A stretch of DNA of 64,000 nucleotides from NCBI GenBank assembly GCA_021732215.1, contig JAKFVL010000008.1, positions 145,127 to 209,126 of the forward strand, written 5' to 3'. Source of the DNA: Hyphomicrobiales bacterium. GTDB taxonomy: Bacteria; Pseudomonadota; Alphaproteobacteria; Rhizobiales; Xanthobacteraceae. The translations under genes were made by a program, and so were the position numbers. The notes beneath the pieces were generated by a model that did not search any database, was not told the DNA's origin, and saw nothing but the letters and a program-made list of their open reading frames with translations. This document shows, in pieces, positions 1 through 9,015 of the stretch. Position 1 is the stretch's first letter. Every line of letters begins with the position of its first letter.

Positions 1-759
1 GCTGACGACGATCGGCGTGAGAAAAGCCGCATCCGCGTTCTTCGCCGCAACGAAGGTCCAGAACGCCACGATCCAGGTGCGGATGCCGTAAAGCTCGAAG
101 CAATGCGAGCCATAGGCAAGGATGTAACCCATCGCCGCGCGATTGCGGATCACAGGCCTGAAGTCCAGCAGACGGTTTTGCGCGGGTCTCGGGGCGACCG
201 GCTGCAGCAGCAGGCAGGCTGCGATCATCAGCAACGGCCCGGCCGCCGTGACGATGAACGCCGCGCGCCAGCCGACATGCTCCGCGACAAGCTGCGCGGT
301 GAGAAACGACAGACCGACGCCGATCGAATAGCTCGACGTGTAGAGCGTGACCGCGCGGGAAAAATCTCCGGGCGCAAGACGATCGGTCAGCGCCTTGAGT
401 CCCGGCATGTAGGCACCGGCGAAGCCGATGCCCGCAATGCTCCACAGCGCCATGCCGGATATCAGACCAGCCGCGAACAGGCCGAACGACAGCGTCGCGA
501 GCGCGCTGACGATGGAGCCGCACAACAGGATCAGCCGCGCGTCGATGCGGTCGGTCAGCGTCGCCAGCACCGGCACCGCCAGCATGTAACCGCCCATAAA
601 CGAGCCGGCCAGCAACCCCGCCTGCGCGCCGCTGAGATTCCATTCGGGGATCAGAAACTGCGCGAGGATCGACGGCACGACCACATGCGGCAGCAGGCTG
701 CCGAGCTGGCCGATACACATGGCGATGATAACGGAGCGGCCCTGGAGAGTGCGACTCAT
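1..759 (-). CDS. MFS transporter, N-terminal part (runs off window start)
   Basis: The reverse strand is open for 253 codons from an ATG at 759 to base 1 and continues outside the window. The translation begins MSRTLQGRSVIIAM and shows at least six hydrophobic segments. A short DRID loop lies after the second segment, as in the 2-3 loop of the major facilitator superfamily. It is an inner-membrane transporter of unknown substrate, perhaps of the CynX/NNP-like type with a long first half. Its C-terminal half is not visible, so it cannot be assigned further. It lies just downstream of tRNA-Phe on the same strand. Confidence 0.8.
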   Translation of the reverse strand, partial: MSRTLQGRSVIIAMCIGQLGSLLPHVVVPSILAQFLIPEWNLSGAQAGLLAGSFMGGYMLAVPVLATLTDRIDARLILLCGSIVSALATLSFGLFAAGLISGMALWSIAGIGFAGAYMPGLKALTDRLAPGDFSRAVTLYTSSYSIGVGLSFLTAQLVAEHVGWRAAFIVTAAGPLLMIAACLLLQPVAPRPAQNRLLDFRPVIRNRAAMGYILAYGSHCFELYGIRTWIVAFWTFVAAKNADAAFLTPIVVS

Positions 760-798
760 GCGTCTGGGGCCACGGATACCCGGTCACGAAAAATGAAA

Positions 799-874
799 TG
801 GTGCCCGGGGGCGGGATCGAACCACCGACACTGCGATTTTCAGTCGCATGCTCTACCAACTGAGCTACCCGGGC
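799..874 (-). tRNA. tRNA-Phe (anticodon GAA)
   Basis: This is a 76-nt cloverleaf on the reverse strand. The acceptor arms are GCCCGGG and CCCGGGC with an encoded ACCA end. The D arm reads TAGCTCAGTTGGTAGAGCA, the anticodon loop ACTGAAAAT gives GAA, and the T arm contains GGTTCGATCC. In related genomes a tRNA-Phe lies downstream of yacG; here a TctC-type gene separates the two. Confidence 0.96.
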
Positions 875-1085
875 ATCCGGTCACCGGCCAAGACAAGGCA
901 TAACCGGGACGAAGCGCCGGTTTATAGGTGGCCAAACCCACCCTGTCCAGCCGCAACAGGGACTTGGCCTTCGATAGTCAAAGCCTTGCGGGAACGAACG
1001 AATTTTCTGCCCAGCGCACGAAAAAAGGCTGCGCAGCGGCGCGGCCTTATACCTGGGAACGAAGCTGCTTTGTCTGGGCATAATC

Positions 1086-1120
1086 TGATCCCGAAAAGCG
1101 GTGCTCACTTTTCGGGATCA
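1086..1120. repeat. GATCCCGAAAA palindromic intergenic repeat, copy 1
   Basis: Inverted repeat with arms TGATCCCGAAAAG and CTTTTCGGGATCA around a short GGTGCTCA-type centre. It sits immediately 3' of the TctC-type gene and could act as its transcription end. The same arm sequence recurs at 2416-2480, so it is a dispersed repeat and not a unique terminator. Confidence 0.75.
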
Positions 1121-1124
1121 TGCC

Positions 1125-2108
1125 TCAGTTCTCGATGCGGATTTTCGCGTCGGTGATGACCGGCCCCCACTTGTCGATCTCGGCCTTGAGATAGGCCGCG
1201 AGGCCTTCCTGCGTGGTGCCGCTCGGCTCCGCTCCGAGTTCGAGCAGCCGCGCCTTGACCGCGGGGTGATCGAGAGCGGCGCGGGTGTCGGCGTTGACCT
1301 TGGCAACGATCTCCGGCGGCGTCTTGGCCTGATAGAAGAATGCGAACCACGACGTCACATCGAAACCGGGAACGCCCGCTTCCGCGATGGTCGGCAGATC
1401 GGGCAGGACCGCGATGCGCTTCGATGGCGTCACCGCAAGCGCGCGCACGCTGTTGGCCTTCACATGCGGCAGGATCGACGGCGCGTTGTCGAAGATCACA
1501 TCGACGCGGCCGGGAATGAAATCATTCATTGCGGGGCCGGCGCCGCGATAGGGAATGTGCGTCATCTCGACTTTCGCCAGCCGTTTGAACAGCTCGCCCG
1601 ACAGATGCAGCGTGGTCCCGTTTCCGGACGATGCGTAGCTCACCTTGCCCTTGTTGGCGTTGCAGAACTCGATGAACTCCATGACCGACTTTGCCGTGCC
1701 GGTGTTCGGCACGCACATGATGTTCGGCTGCTTGATCAGCAGCGATACCGGCGCGAAGTCGGCGACCGGATCGTAGCTCAGCGAGGCATAGAGAAACTTG
1801 TTGGTCGCCTGCCCCGGCCCGACGATGAACAGCGTGTAGCCGTCGGGGTCCGCCTTGGCCGCAGCATCGGCAGCGATGTTGCCGCCGGCGCCACCTTTGT
1901 TCTCGATGACGACTGTCTGGCCCCAGACTTCTTGCAGACGCGCGCCGACGATGCGAGCGGTGACGTCGGTGGCGCCGCCTGCCGGAAACGGCACGATGAT
2001 GCGGACCGGCTTGTCCGGGAAGGCTGCGGAGAATGCTGACGAGGACACAATGGACGGCGCGGCGAGCGAAGCCGCGGTCAGGCTGATAAAGCGGCGGCGA
2101 TTGAGCAT
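1125..2108 (-). CDS. TctC/Bug-family tripartite tricarboxylate transporter binding protein
   Basis: A 327-residue periplasmic solute receptor. The N-terminus MLNRRRFISLTAAS has a twin-arginine-like signal ending near SAFSAA, followed by the family pattern FPDKPVRIIVPFPAGGATD and later PYRGAGPAMND. Family members bind carboxylates or aromatic acids. Many are orphans without TctA/TctB membrane subunits, and none are visible here. The ATG at 2108 is preferred over an upstream TTG at 2129 because GAGGGA precedes it and the signal peptide then starts at the N-terminus. The ligand cannot be deduced. Confidence 0.92.
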   Translation of the reverse strand: MLNRRRFISLTAASLAAPSIVSSSAFSAAFPDKPVRIIVPFPAGGATDVTARIVGARLQEVWGQTVVIENKGGAGGNIAADAAAKADPDGYTLFIVGPGQATNKFLYASLSYDPVADFAPVSLLIKQPNIMCVPNTGTAKSVMEFIEFCNANKGKVSYASSGNGTTLHLSGELFKRLAKVEMTHIPYRGAGPAMNDFIPGRVDVIFDNAPSILPHVKANSVRALAVTPSKRIAVLPDLPTIAEAGVPGFDVTSWFAFFYQAKTPPEIVAKVNADTRAALDHPAVKARLLELGAEPSGTTQEGLAAYLKAEIDKWGPVITDAKIRIEN

Positions 2109-2241
2109 GGACGTTTCCCTCAAAGACAATTTTGCGCCTGATGGATCAGGTCTCGGTCAGCTTCGTTCTTGGGAAGCGAGTGTGCAGGGGGCCCGTCGCG
2201 GGCGCAATGGCACAATTCGGTGAAAACCGAACTGTCGCAGC

Positions 2242-2415
2242 TCAACGCTGCTCCGGATTGCCGTCTTCGTCTTCGTCGTCTCGCACCGGAATGGCGTAAG
2301 AGCCGGACAGCCAGCGGTTGAGATCAACGTCGCGGCAACGCTCCGAACAGAACGGTTTGGACTCCGCCGACTGCGGTTTGCCGCAGATCGGACAGGGCTT
2401 CTCTCTATTGCGCAT
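2242..2415 (-). CDS. yacG: DNA gyrase inhibitor YacG, zinc-binding
   Basis: A 57-residue protein with the YacG treble-clef pattern CPICGK...FCSERCR followed by DVDLNRWLSGSYAIP. In E. coli YacG binds GyrB and blocks gyrase binding to DNA. The start MRNREKPCP at 2415 is chosen; an in-frame ATG at 2442 would add nine residues encoded by the palindromic repeat at 2416-2480. The acidic tail DDEDEDGN is normal for alphaproteobacterial members. It follows maf on the same strand, but the repeat separates the two genes. Confidence 0.9.
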   Translation of the reverse strand: MRNREKPCPICGKPQSAESKPFCSERCRDVDLNRWLSGSYAIPVRDDEDEDGNPEQR

Positions 2416-2480
2416 GATCTCGATCCGAAAACCGGTTCCCATCCCGGATCAAGTCCGGGACAGGCTTTTTCGGGATCATG
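2416..2480. repeat. GATCCCGAAAA palindromic repeat, copy 2, between maf and yacG
   Basis: The outer arms are GATCCGAAAA near 2424 and CTTTTTCGGGATCA near 2463-2477. An inner hairpin, CCCGGATC...AAGTCCGGGA, lies between them. It is related to the copy at 1086-1120. It lies between the maf stop and the yacG start, and its edge supplies the bases just upstream of the yacG ATG. Confidence 0.7.
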
Positions 2481-2483
2481 CGC

Positions 2484-3107
2484 TCAGATCGCATTGAGCC
2501 AGCCGAAGCGGATCGGAAAACCTTCGCCGCCAAGCAATGTCATCGACTCATGTAGCGGCAGGCCGACGATGTTGGTGTAGGAGCCGACGATCTTTTGCAC
2601 GAACGAGCCGGCGATGCCCTGCACCGCGTAGCCGCCGGCTTTGCCGCGCCATTCGCCGGAGCCGATGTAGGACTGGATATCGTCCTCGTTCAGCCGCCGG
2701 AAGCGGACGCGAGTCTCGACCAGGCGCTGACGGAACGACTCCTTCGGCGTGACGAGGCAGATTGCCGTATAGACGCGATGGTTGCGACCCGACAGTAACC
2801 GCAGGCACTGCGACGCTTCATCGACCAGCTCGGCCTTCGGCAGAATGCGGCGGCCGACGGCCACGACCGTATCGGCGGCGAGGATGAACGCGCCGCGCAA
2901 CTCATCGTCGAGGCGGACCGACTTCATCGCCGCATCGGCCTTGGCACGGGCCAGACGATTGGCGCAGGCGCGCGGCAGTTCGCCTTTTTTCGGCGTCTCA
3001 TCGACATCCGCCGGGCGCAGCGCATCAGGCTCGATGCCGGCCTGATTGAGCAGCGCAAGGCGTCGCGGCGAACCGGATGCGAGAACGAGTTTGGGGCGGC
3101 CGAGCAT
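2484..3107 (-). CDS. maf: Maf-family nucleoside triphosphate pyrophosphatase
   Basis: A 207-residue cytoplasmic house-cleaning pyrophosphatase. The Maf signature [10 protein letters not shown] is at residues 7-16, AADTVVAVG near 77-85, and the C-terminal [12 protein letters not shown] is the family's conserved NVVGLP-type segment. Maf proteins hydrolyse dTTP, UTP and modified nucleotides. The ATG at 3107 gives the usual [11 protein letters not shown] start. Transcription is leftward toward yacG. In many Rhizobiales infA lies directly upstream of maf; it is not present here. Confidence 0.93.
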   Translation of the reverse strand: MLGRPKLVLASGSPRRLALLNQAGIEPDALRPADVDETPKKGELPRACANRLARAKADAAMKSVRLDDELRGAFILAADTVVAVGRRILPKAELVDEASQCLRLLSGRNHRVYTAICLVTPKESFRQRLVETRVRFRRLNEDDIQSYIGSGEWRGKAGGYAVQGIAGSFVQKIVGSYTNIVGLPLHESMTLLGGEGFPIRFGWLNAI

Positions 3108-3289
3108 GGATGAGGTAATCGCGGGAAAATGGGGCAGCGCAAAGGACAGTGCGCGATGCGATACACGTTAAATGGCGGATTATGAAGGGGGTTCTCGGCA
3201 AAACAGACCGTTATCCGGCGTCCCGGCCAACGCCGGGAGCACGTCATCGAGGCCAAGCATCCGACAGCCATTCTGGCCGTCGTGAAAGT

Positions 3290-3643
3290 TTACGTCATCG
3301 CGCCCGGCATGAAGCAGCGGATCACGGTCGTTTCCGCATACTTGATGGGCCAGACCATGGTGCGGCTGACGCGGTTCGGCACGGTGATCACCGCGTCGTC
3401 CGGCACGTCATGCCATTGGCCCTCGAGCCGCACGCGGTAGTGGCCGTCCTTGCTTTCCCAGTCAACATCGGACACGGCGAAGCCGTCTGCGTCCGAGCAG
3501 CAAGGCCCGCGCTTGCTGGCGAGACTATCGAACCATTTCTTGATCTCGGGATCGACATTCGCAAAGCGGCCATTGTCACGCGCCACTGCCGTTCCTACGC
3601 AAAGCAACAGCACCGATAGCAGGATCGCTGTTCTTGGCATCAT
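3290..3643 (-). CDS. Small exported protein of unknown function
   Basis: I do not recognise a named family. From the ATG at 3643 (CTGGAGACAGTTG precedes it) the 117-residue product starts MMPRTAILLSVLLLCVGTAVA, a clear Sec signal peptide with cleavage near AVARD. The mature part of about 95 residues contains KRGPCCSDADG, with a vicinal Cys pair, and tryptophans at VDWESKDGHY and GQWHDVPDDAV. It ends in CFMPGAMT. The Cys-Cys-Ser-Asp stretch suggests a metal- or haem-associated periplasmic protein, but this is only a guess. It lies where infA is usually found in related gene orders. Confidence 0.75.
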   Translation of the reverse strand: MMPRTAILLSVLLLCVGTAVARDNGRFANVDPEIKKWFDSLASKRGPCCSDADGFAVSDVDWESKDGHYRVRLEGQWHDVPDDAVITVPNRVSRTMVWPIKYAETTVIRCFMPGAMT

Positions 3644-3777
3644 CAACTGTCTCCAGTGACAGGAGCGTCTGCTCGCGCCAACTGACGTGATCGGCGCACG
3701 CAAACGCACGAAACACCCGGCAATTTAGCGATGCATCTATCGTGCCAACCACACGCAATTATTGTGGCAGAAAAGAC

Positions 3778-4239
3778 TCATAACGCCCCCGATGGCCCGC
3801 TGCCGAAGCGCTGCCGGATCCGCTTCATCAGGCCATCAAGCACCGCACGATAGGCCTCGAGGCGCTGTTCTCTGGAATCGCCGAGATCAACCGGATCCGG
3901 CGTCGGCCAATACTCGACATCGGCGGCGTTGGTGCGCGTCAATTCCAGCGCCTTGTGATGCGCTTCCGGCGACAGCGTCACGATCAGATCGAAGTTGAGG
4001 CCTTCCCAATCCTCGAGTTCCTCGAACGTCGTCGGTTTGTGCCTGGAGATATCCTGCCCGATTTCTTCCATGACGCTGACGGCGAACGGGTCGAGCTCGC
4101 CCTTGCGCACGCCTGCCGAGCGCACGAACATCGCGCGCGGAAACATCTGCTGGAGGATTCCGGCCGCCATTGGCGAGCGCACGCTATTCAATCCGCAAGC
4201 GAAGAGAACGGCCTGCGGTGAGCGCGCGGGCGGCGCCAT
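3778..4239 (-). CDS. Low-molecular-weight protein tyrosine phosphatase family protein
   Basis: A 153-residue cytoplasmic phosphatase-fold protein. The P-loop CGLNSVRS places the nucleophile Cys15 and Arg21 in the C-x5-R motif, and the general-acid loop is TPDPVD near residue 114. The family includes LMW-PTP and ArsC-type arsenate reductases. It starts directly after the UPF0262 stop (TAA then ATG), so the two are translationally coupled. The hisD-UPF0262-phosphatase order is conserved in Rhizobiales. The physiological substrate is unknown. Confidence 0.88.
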   Translation of the reverse strand: MAPPARSPQAVLFACGLNSVRSPMAAGILQQMFPRAMFVRSAGVRKGELDPFAVSVMEEIGQDISRHKPTTFEELEDWEGLNFDLIVTLSPEAHHKALELTRTNAADVEYWPTPDPVDLGDSREQRLEAYRAVLDGLMKRIRQRFGSGPSGAL

Positions 4240-4740
4240 TTATTTTTCGCCCTTCCAGTGAAGGACGGAAATCAGCGTGAACAGCCGGCGCGAGGTTTCG
4301 AAATCGACGCGGACCTTGCCCTCGAGCCGCTCCATGAGCGTGCGCGAACCCTCGTCGTGGATGCCGCGGCGGCCCATATCGATGGCTTCGATCTTGTCCG
4401 GCGATGCAGTGCGGATCGCTTGATAATAGCTGTCGCAGATCATGAAGTAGTCCTTCACGATCCGGCGGAACGGCGTCAGCGACAGCAGATGCGCGACCAC
4501 CGGCGTCCCGTCCTGCTTGCGGATGTCGAACATCAGCCGGTTGCCGGTGATGCCGAGATGCAGGGTATAAGGTCCGCCAGCAGCGCCCTCGGGTGCGAAC
4601 AGATTCTTTTCGACGAGGTCGTAGATCGCGATCGCCCGCTCGTGCTCGATGTCCGGCCCGGAGCGCCCGATCGATTCCTCATCGAGCGTCACCGCCACGA
4701 TCCGGTTGTCAGTATCGTCGCTGGGCGGGGAGGTGTTCAT
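4240..4740 (-). CDS. UPF0262 family protein
   Basis: A 166-residue protein that matches the UPF0262 family found next to hisD in alphaproteobacteria. Landmarks are [15 protein letters not shown] near the N-terminus, LFDIRK-like [11 protein letters not shown] in the middle, [16 protein letters not shown], and the RRGIHDEGS segment before the C-terminus. The ATG at 4740 overlaps the hisD stop as ATGA. There is no signal peptide or membrane segment. Its function is not established. Confidence 0.9.
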   Translation of the reverse strand: MNTSPPSDDTDNRIVAVTLDEESIGRSGPDIEHERAIAIYDLVEKNLFAPEGAAGGPYTLHLGITGNRLMFDIRKQDGTPVVAHLLSLTPFRRIVKDYFMICDSYYQAIRTASPDKIEAIDMGRRGIHDEGSRTLMERLEGKVRVDFETSRRLFTLISVLHWKGEK

Positions 4741-6032
4741 CGCAAATTCAAACGCAATCCGATCGAGCGTGCATGAGCCTCGAGACCCTCGGCTTCGCCG
4801 AGCGTCATCGCTGCCGGGCCGAGCGCGCGCAGCTGGTCCGGCCCGCACTTCAGGATCGACGTTCGCTTCATGAAGTCAAGCACGCCGAGGCCGGAGGAGA
4901 ACCGCGCCGACCGCGCGGTCGGCAGCACATGGTTCGACCCGCCGACATAATCGCCAATGGCTTCGGGCGTATGGGAGCCGAGAAAGATCGCGCCCGCATT
5001 GCGGATGCGGGCGGCGAGCGCATCCGGATCGGCGGTCATGATTTCGAGGTGCTCGGCGGCGATGGCGTCGGCCAGCGGCACGGCCTCATCGAGCGAGCCG
5101 ACCAGAATGACGGCGCCGAAGTCTTTCCACGACGCACCTGCGATCTCGCCGCGCGGCAAGGTCTTGAGCTGGCCCTCGACGGCGCGCTCGACGCTCATGG
5201 CCAGTTCGGCGCTATCCGTAATCAGGATCGACTGGGCATTCACATCATGCTCGGCCTGCGCCAGCAGATCGGCCGCTATCCATTCGGCATTGGCGGTGCG
5301 ATCGGCGATCACCAGCACCTCGGAGGGGCCGGCGATCATGTCGATACCCACTTTGCCGAACACGAGGCGCTTGGCGGCTGCGACATAGGCGTTGCCCGGA
5401 CCGACAATCTTGGCGACCGGCGCGATGCTCGCCGTGCCGTAGGCCAGCGCCGCGACCGCCTGCGCGCCGCCGACGCGATAGATTTCCGTGACGCCGCCGA
5501 GTTGCGCGGCAGCCAGCACCAGGGGGTTGAGCTTGCCGTCCGGCGTCGGCACCACCATCACCACGCGCGAAACGCCGGCGACCTTGGCCGGCACCGCATT
5601 CATCAGCACCGAGGAGGGATACGCCGCCGTGCCGCCCGGCACGTACAGGCCCACCGCCTCGATGGCGCTCCAGCGCCAGCCAAGCTCGACGCCCTGAGCA
5701 TCGGTGAACCGCTCGTCCCTTGGCATCTGCCGTTCGTGAAACACCCGGATGCGATCCCGCGCGAAGGCCAGCGCATCGAGCGTTTTGCCGTCACACGCCT
5801 TCACCGCGGCGTCGATTTCGCCCGGCGTGATCCGCAGACCCTTGGCATCGACGGAAAACCGATCGAACTTCTGGGTAGCCTCGATGACAGCAGCGTCGCC
5901 GCGCATGCGCACGTCATCGATGATCGCGCGCACAACGCTCTCGACATCGGCCGCGGTTTCTCGCCGGGCATCGAGAAACGCCTGGAAACGAGGCTTGAAA
6001 TCGGCGCTGCGGCTGTCGAGGCGGATAGGCAT
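4737..6032 (-). CDS. hisD: Histidinol dehydrogenase
   Basis: A 431-residue enzyme for the last two steps of histidine synthesis (L-histidinol to L-histidine, NAD and Zn2+ dependent). Signatures seen are [33 protein letters not shown], the active-site region [14 protein letters not shown] and [22 protein letters not shown], and the C-terminal GSNHVLPT with its Zn/His residues. The start MPIRLDS at 6032 is preferred over 6044 because GGAAAG lies nine bases upstream. It overlaps UPF0262 by four bases. No other his gene is nearby. Confidence 0.96.
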   Translation of the reverse strand: MPIRLDSRSADFKPRFQAFLDARRETAADVESVVRAIIDDVRMRGDAAVIEATQKFDRFSVDAKGLRITPGEIDAAVKACDGKTLDALAFARDRIRVFHERQMPRDERFTDAQGVELGWRWSAIEAVGLYVPGGTAAYPSSVLMNAVPAKVAGVSRVVMVVPTPDGKLNPLVLAAAQLGGVTEIYRVGGAQAVAALAYGTASIAPVAKIVGPGNAYVAAAKRLVFGKVGIDMIAGPSEVLVIADRTANAEWIAADLLAQAEHDVNAQSILITDSAELAMSVERAVEGQLKTLPRGEIAGASWKDFGAVILVGSLDEAVPLADAIAAEHLEIMTADPDALAARIRNAGAIFLGSHTPEAIGDYVGGSNHVLPTARSARFSSGLGVLDFMKRTSILKCGPDQLRALGPAAMTLGEAEGLEAHARSIGLRLNLR

Positions 6033-6177
6033 TGGACTTTCCATCGGCGGCGAGCTGTTTGCACCTGTTTGCCCTGCTCCAATCCCTGCTCAATGGCGTG
6101 ATGGCCAATCGCCGTCAACCCTGGGGACTCGACCAATTCGTCATTGCCGGGCTTGACGATCTGAGAGCGCTCTAACC

Positions 6178-6266
6178 GTCATTGCGAGGCCCGAAGAACC
6201 GAAGCAATCCACGTCGTGGCCCGGGACTGGATTGCTTCGCCGCGCAACGGCGCTCCTCGCAATGAC
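6178..6266. repeat. GTCATTGCGAGG interspersed palindromic repeat, copy 1
   Basis: Outer arms GTCATTGCGAGG (6178-6189) and CCTCGCAATGAC (6255-6266) enclose an inner pair, GAAGCAATCC (6201-6210) and GGATTGCTTC (6229-6238). The element fills the murA-hisD gap. A second copy lies at 37211-37288 between ctaD and ctaB. The folded RNA would form a long two-step hairpin. Confidence 0.85.
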
Positions 6267-6277
6267 AAAATGAACGG

Positions 6278-7567
6278 CTAGCCGCTGATCCGCTCGATCT
6301 GGGCGCCGCAGGCCGAGAGCTTTTCCTCGAGCCGTTCGAATCCCCGATCGAGATGGTAGATGCGATTAACCATCGTTTCGCCCTCGGCCGCGAGCGCCGC
6401 GATCACCAGCGAGACCGAGGCCCGCAGGTCGGTCGCCATCACCGGCGCGCCGCGCAGCTTGTCGATTCCTTCTATCGTTGCCGTCTCGCCATCGAGCGCG
6501 ATGCGCGCGCCGAACCGGGCCAGCTCCTGCACATGCATGAAGCGGTTCTCGAAGATCGTTTCGGTGATATGCGACGCGCCCTTGGCGCGCGTCATCAGCG
6601 CCATCAGTTGCGCCTGAAGATCGGTCGGAAAGCCGGGGAACGGAGCGGTCGTGACTTCAACCGGCGCGAGGCCCGCGCCGTTGCGCGAGACGCGGATGCC
6701 TTCGTTGTTCGGCGTGACCGTCGCGCCGGCCTGCACCAGCACGTCGAGCGCCGATTGCAGCAGTTCGGGCCGCGCACCGGCGAGCTGCACGTCGCCGCCG
6801 GTCATCGCGACCGCCATGGCGTAGGTGCCGGTTTCGATGCGATCGGGCAGCACCTGATGCCGCGCGCCGCTGAGCTTCTTCACGCCGTCGATGACGATTT
6901 TCGGTGTACCCGCGCCGGTGATCTTCGCGCCCATCTTGTTGAGGCAATCGGCAACATCGGCGATTTCCGGCTCGCACGCGGCGTTGACGATCGTGGTGGT
7001 GCCCTTGGCCAGCGTCGCCGCCATCAGCGCGACGTGAGTGCCGCTGACGGTGACTTTCGGGAATTCGATCGTTGCGCCCCTGAGGCCGTTCGGCGCTTTC
7101 GCGACCACATAGCCCGCATCGATGGTCAGATCTGCGCCGAGCTTTTCCAGCGCCATGATGAGCAAATCGACCGGCCGGGTGCCGATGGCGCAACCGCCCG
7201 GCAGCGAGACTTTTGCTTCGCCCATGCGCGCAAGCAGCGGCGCGATCACCCAGAAGCTCGCGCGCATCTTCGAGACGAGCTCGTAAGGCGCGGTGGTGTC
7301 GATGATCTCCGCAGCGGAAATATGCAGGGTCTGGCCCTGATACTCCTGATCGCCGGAGCGCTTGCCCGCGGCCATGATATCCACGCCATGATTGCCGAGA
7401 ATGCGCTGAAGCTGCGCCACGTCGGCGAGGCGCGGCACATTGTCGAGGATCAGCGTCTCGTCGCTGAGCAAGCCAGCGATCATCAGCGGCAGGGCGGCAT
7501 TCTTCGCGCCGGAAATCGGGATGGTGCCGTTGAGCTTGTTGCCGCCAACGATGCGAATGCGATCCAT
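6278..7567 (-). CDS. murA: UDP-N-acetylglucosamine 1-carboxyvinyltransferase
   Basis: A 429-residue enzyme that transfers enolpyruvate from PEP to UDP-GlcNAc, the first committed step of peptidoglycan synthesis, in the cytoplasm. It carries [18 protein letters not shown] at the N-terminus, with the PEP-binding Lys and Asn, and [12 protein letters not shown] with the catalytic Cys126, the residue alkylated by fosfomycin. Near the end, [13 protein letters not shown] and [13 protein letters not shown] are present. The ATG at 7567 is chosen over 7594 because AGGA lies about ten bases upstream and the family begins [13 protein letters not shown]. A repeat separates it from hisD. Confidence 0.97.
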   Translation of the reverse strand: MDRIRIVGGNKLNGTIPISGAKNAALPLMIAGLLSDETLILDNVPRLADVAQLQRILGNHGVDIMAAGKRSGDQEYQGQTLHISAAEIIDTTAPYELVSKMRASFWVIAPLLARMGEAKVSLPGGCAIGTRPVDLLIMALEKLGADLTIDAGYVVAKAPNGLRGATIEFPKVTVSGTHVALMAATLAKGTTTIVNAACEPEIADVADCLNKMGAKITGAGTPKIVIDGVKKLSGARHQVLPDRIETGTYAMAVAMTGGDVQLAGARPELLQSALDVLVQAGATVTPNNEGIRVSRNGAGLAPVEVTTAPFPGFPTDLQAQLMALMTRAKGASHITETIFENRFMHVQELARFGARIALDGETATIEGIDKLRGAPVMATDLRASVSLVIAALAAEGETMVNRIYHLDRGFERLEEKLSACGAQIERISG

Positions 7568-7682
7568 GCCAAATCCTGCCGTTTTGCGATGCAAACTTTT
7601 AGATCATTCGGCCCGGTGAGGGAACCGGCCAGAAAGACCTTCTATTCGGGCTAATTGAGTTGATTCAGCGGCATTTGCGCCG

Positions 7683-8342
7683 TCAAACGCCATTGATGTC
7701 GGCATTCTCCAGAATCGTTTTCGGATAACCCCGCCGGACCACCCCGATCATGGCGCGGCCGACCTGCTCCGTCGTCGTGACGTATTTCGGTGCGAGGCTA
7801 TGAAGCAAGGTCAGGAGCGGCGAAGCCACCGTGTAAAACGCCTGATACCACGCCGTTTTTGAACGGATGCCGTGCAGCGGCTGGATGATGCCGGGCCGGA
7901 ACATGTAGGCCGCCTTGAACGGCAGCTTGAACAGGTCGTTTTCCGTCTTGCCCTTCACCCGCGCCCACATCACGCCTCCCTGCTCGGAGCTGTCGGCACC
8001 GGTGCCCGTGACATAGACAAAGGTCATGGCGGGATTGATCCGCGACAACGGGTGCGCCGCCGCCATGGTGACGTCGTAGGTCAGCCGCCGATAGTCCGCC
8101 TCGTTCATGCCCACAGACGTCACGCCGAGGCAGAAGAAGCAGGCGTCGTATCCCGACATTTCGCTTTCCAGCGCGGTGAAGTCGAGGAAATCGGCGTGGA
8201 TGATTTCGCGGAGCTTGTCGTGACGCTGGCCGGTCGTGCTGCGGCCGATCGCGAGGACGGCCTCGACCTGCGGATCGATAAGGCATTCGCGCAGCACGCC
8301 CTGCCCCACCATTCCGGTCGCGCCGAACAAGATGACTTTCAT
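7683..8342 (-). CDS. NAD(P)H-binding Rossmann-fold protein
   Basis: A 219-residue protein starting MKVILFGATGMVGQGVLRE, a GxxGxxG dinucleotide-binding motif of the atypical short-chain dehydrogenase type. Later it has CFFCLGVTSVGMNEADY and FVYVTGTGADSSEQG. The usual YxxxK catalytic pair is not evident; WARVKGKTEND takes that region. Relatives are annotated as NAD-dependent epimerases or NmrA/HTATIP2-like proteins. The ATG at 8342 follows a weak GGAGACGTC site. The substrate is unknown. It lies between murA and a small basic protein on the same strand. Confidence 0.8.
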   Translation of the reverse strand: MKVILFGATGMVGQGVLRECLIDPQVEAVLAIGRSTTGQRHDKLREIIHADFLDFTALESEMSGYDACFFCLGVTSVGMNEADYRRLTYDVTMAAAHPLSRINPAMTFVYVTGTGADSSEQGGVMWARVKGKTENDLFKLPFKAAYMFRPGIIQPLHGIRSKTAWYQAFYTVASPLLTLLHSLAPKYVTTTEQVGRAMIGVVRRGYPKTILENADINGV

Positions 8343-8418
8343 GACGTCTCCAGCCGACCAACGCCGCATGGCGGGTCGCTCGGAGCACCGCCGGCATCGT
8401 TATATGGGATTATTCCGA

Positions 8419-8598
8419 TCAATCCGAAGGGCCGGCGTCCGATAACTCGCCTTTGGCCTGTAGACTGCGATCGCGGGCCTGTTGTTTGGCCTGTTCCTTG
8501 CGCCGCTTCAGGTTCGCGCGCAGAGCAGCGCTCAATCGCTGCTGGCGCGCGAGTTCTGATTTGCCTTGGCTTTTATTTGAGCCGGTTTTATCGCTCAT
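8419..8598 (-). CDS. Small basic protein, 59 residues
   Basis: A 60-codon frame on the reverse strand from ATG 8598 to TGA 8419, too short for many gene callers. The product MSDKTGSNKSQGKSELARQQ... is rich in Lys, Arg, Gln and Ala. Its central stretch, LSAALRANLKRRKEQAKQQ, is predicted to be helical and positively charged. I recall similar small proteins near murA in Bradyrhizobium-type genomes, which supports a real gene. It could be a nucleic-acid or ribosome-associated protein, but nothing in the sequence proves this. Confidence 0.6.
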   Translation of the reverse strand: MSDKTGSNKSQGKSELARQQRLSAALRANLKRRKEQAKQQARDRSLQAKGELSDAGPSD

Positions 8599-8834
8599 GA
8601 CGACCGCAGGACGGACAGGAACCCAAAGTACATAAGGTATGTATCATGACTACCCGGCGCGGGCGTGTCCGAAATCGGGTCGTTGGAACGCCAGCGAATG
8701 TCCCAAACCTTCCAGAGACCAAGCGAATTCAGCAGGTTGACGCCGGGCGCGGCGATGCTTGCGCCTTGGGGGGCATTGTGGCAAGGATCGCCCCGTTTAG
8801 CGGGCCTTCCCGCTGATTCCTGCATAGCCGGTTC

Positions 8835-8909
8835 GCTGCCGTAGCTCAGTGGTAGAGCACTTCATTGGTAATGAAGAGGTCGACAGTTCAATCCTGTCTG
8901 GCAGCACCA
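8835..8909 (+). tRNA. tRNA-Thr (anticodon GGT)
   Basis: A 75-nt cloverleaf. The acceptor arms are GCTGCCG and TGGCAGC with encoded ACCA. The D arm is TAGCTCAGTGGTAGAGCA, the anticodon stem CTTCA/TGAAG closes the loop TTGGTAA giving GGT, and the T arm is GACAGTTCAATCCTGTC. The gene stands alone between the small basic protein and the DUF2171 gene. Confidence 0.96.
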
Positions 8910-9015
8910 GCGCTCCCCTCACCGGACAAGTCGCGCTGACATAACAAACGCGCAGAAGAACGCGCAGACCGCTGTCGCGATCTGCGCGTTGTAGCCTGAC
9001 ACTGGCGAGGCTGCG

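Noticed and set aside
8629..8643. TACATA-AGG-TATGTA inverted repeat before tRNA-Thr
   Set aside because: It is short, AT-rich and not placed at a recognisable promoter. It could be chance.
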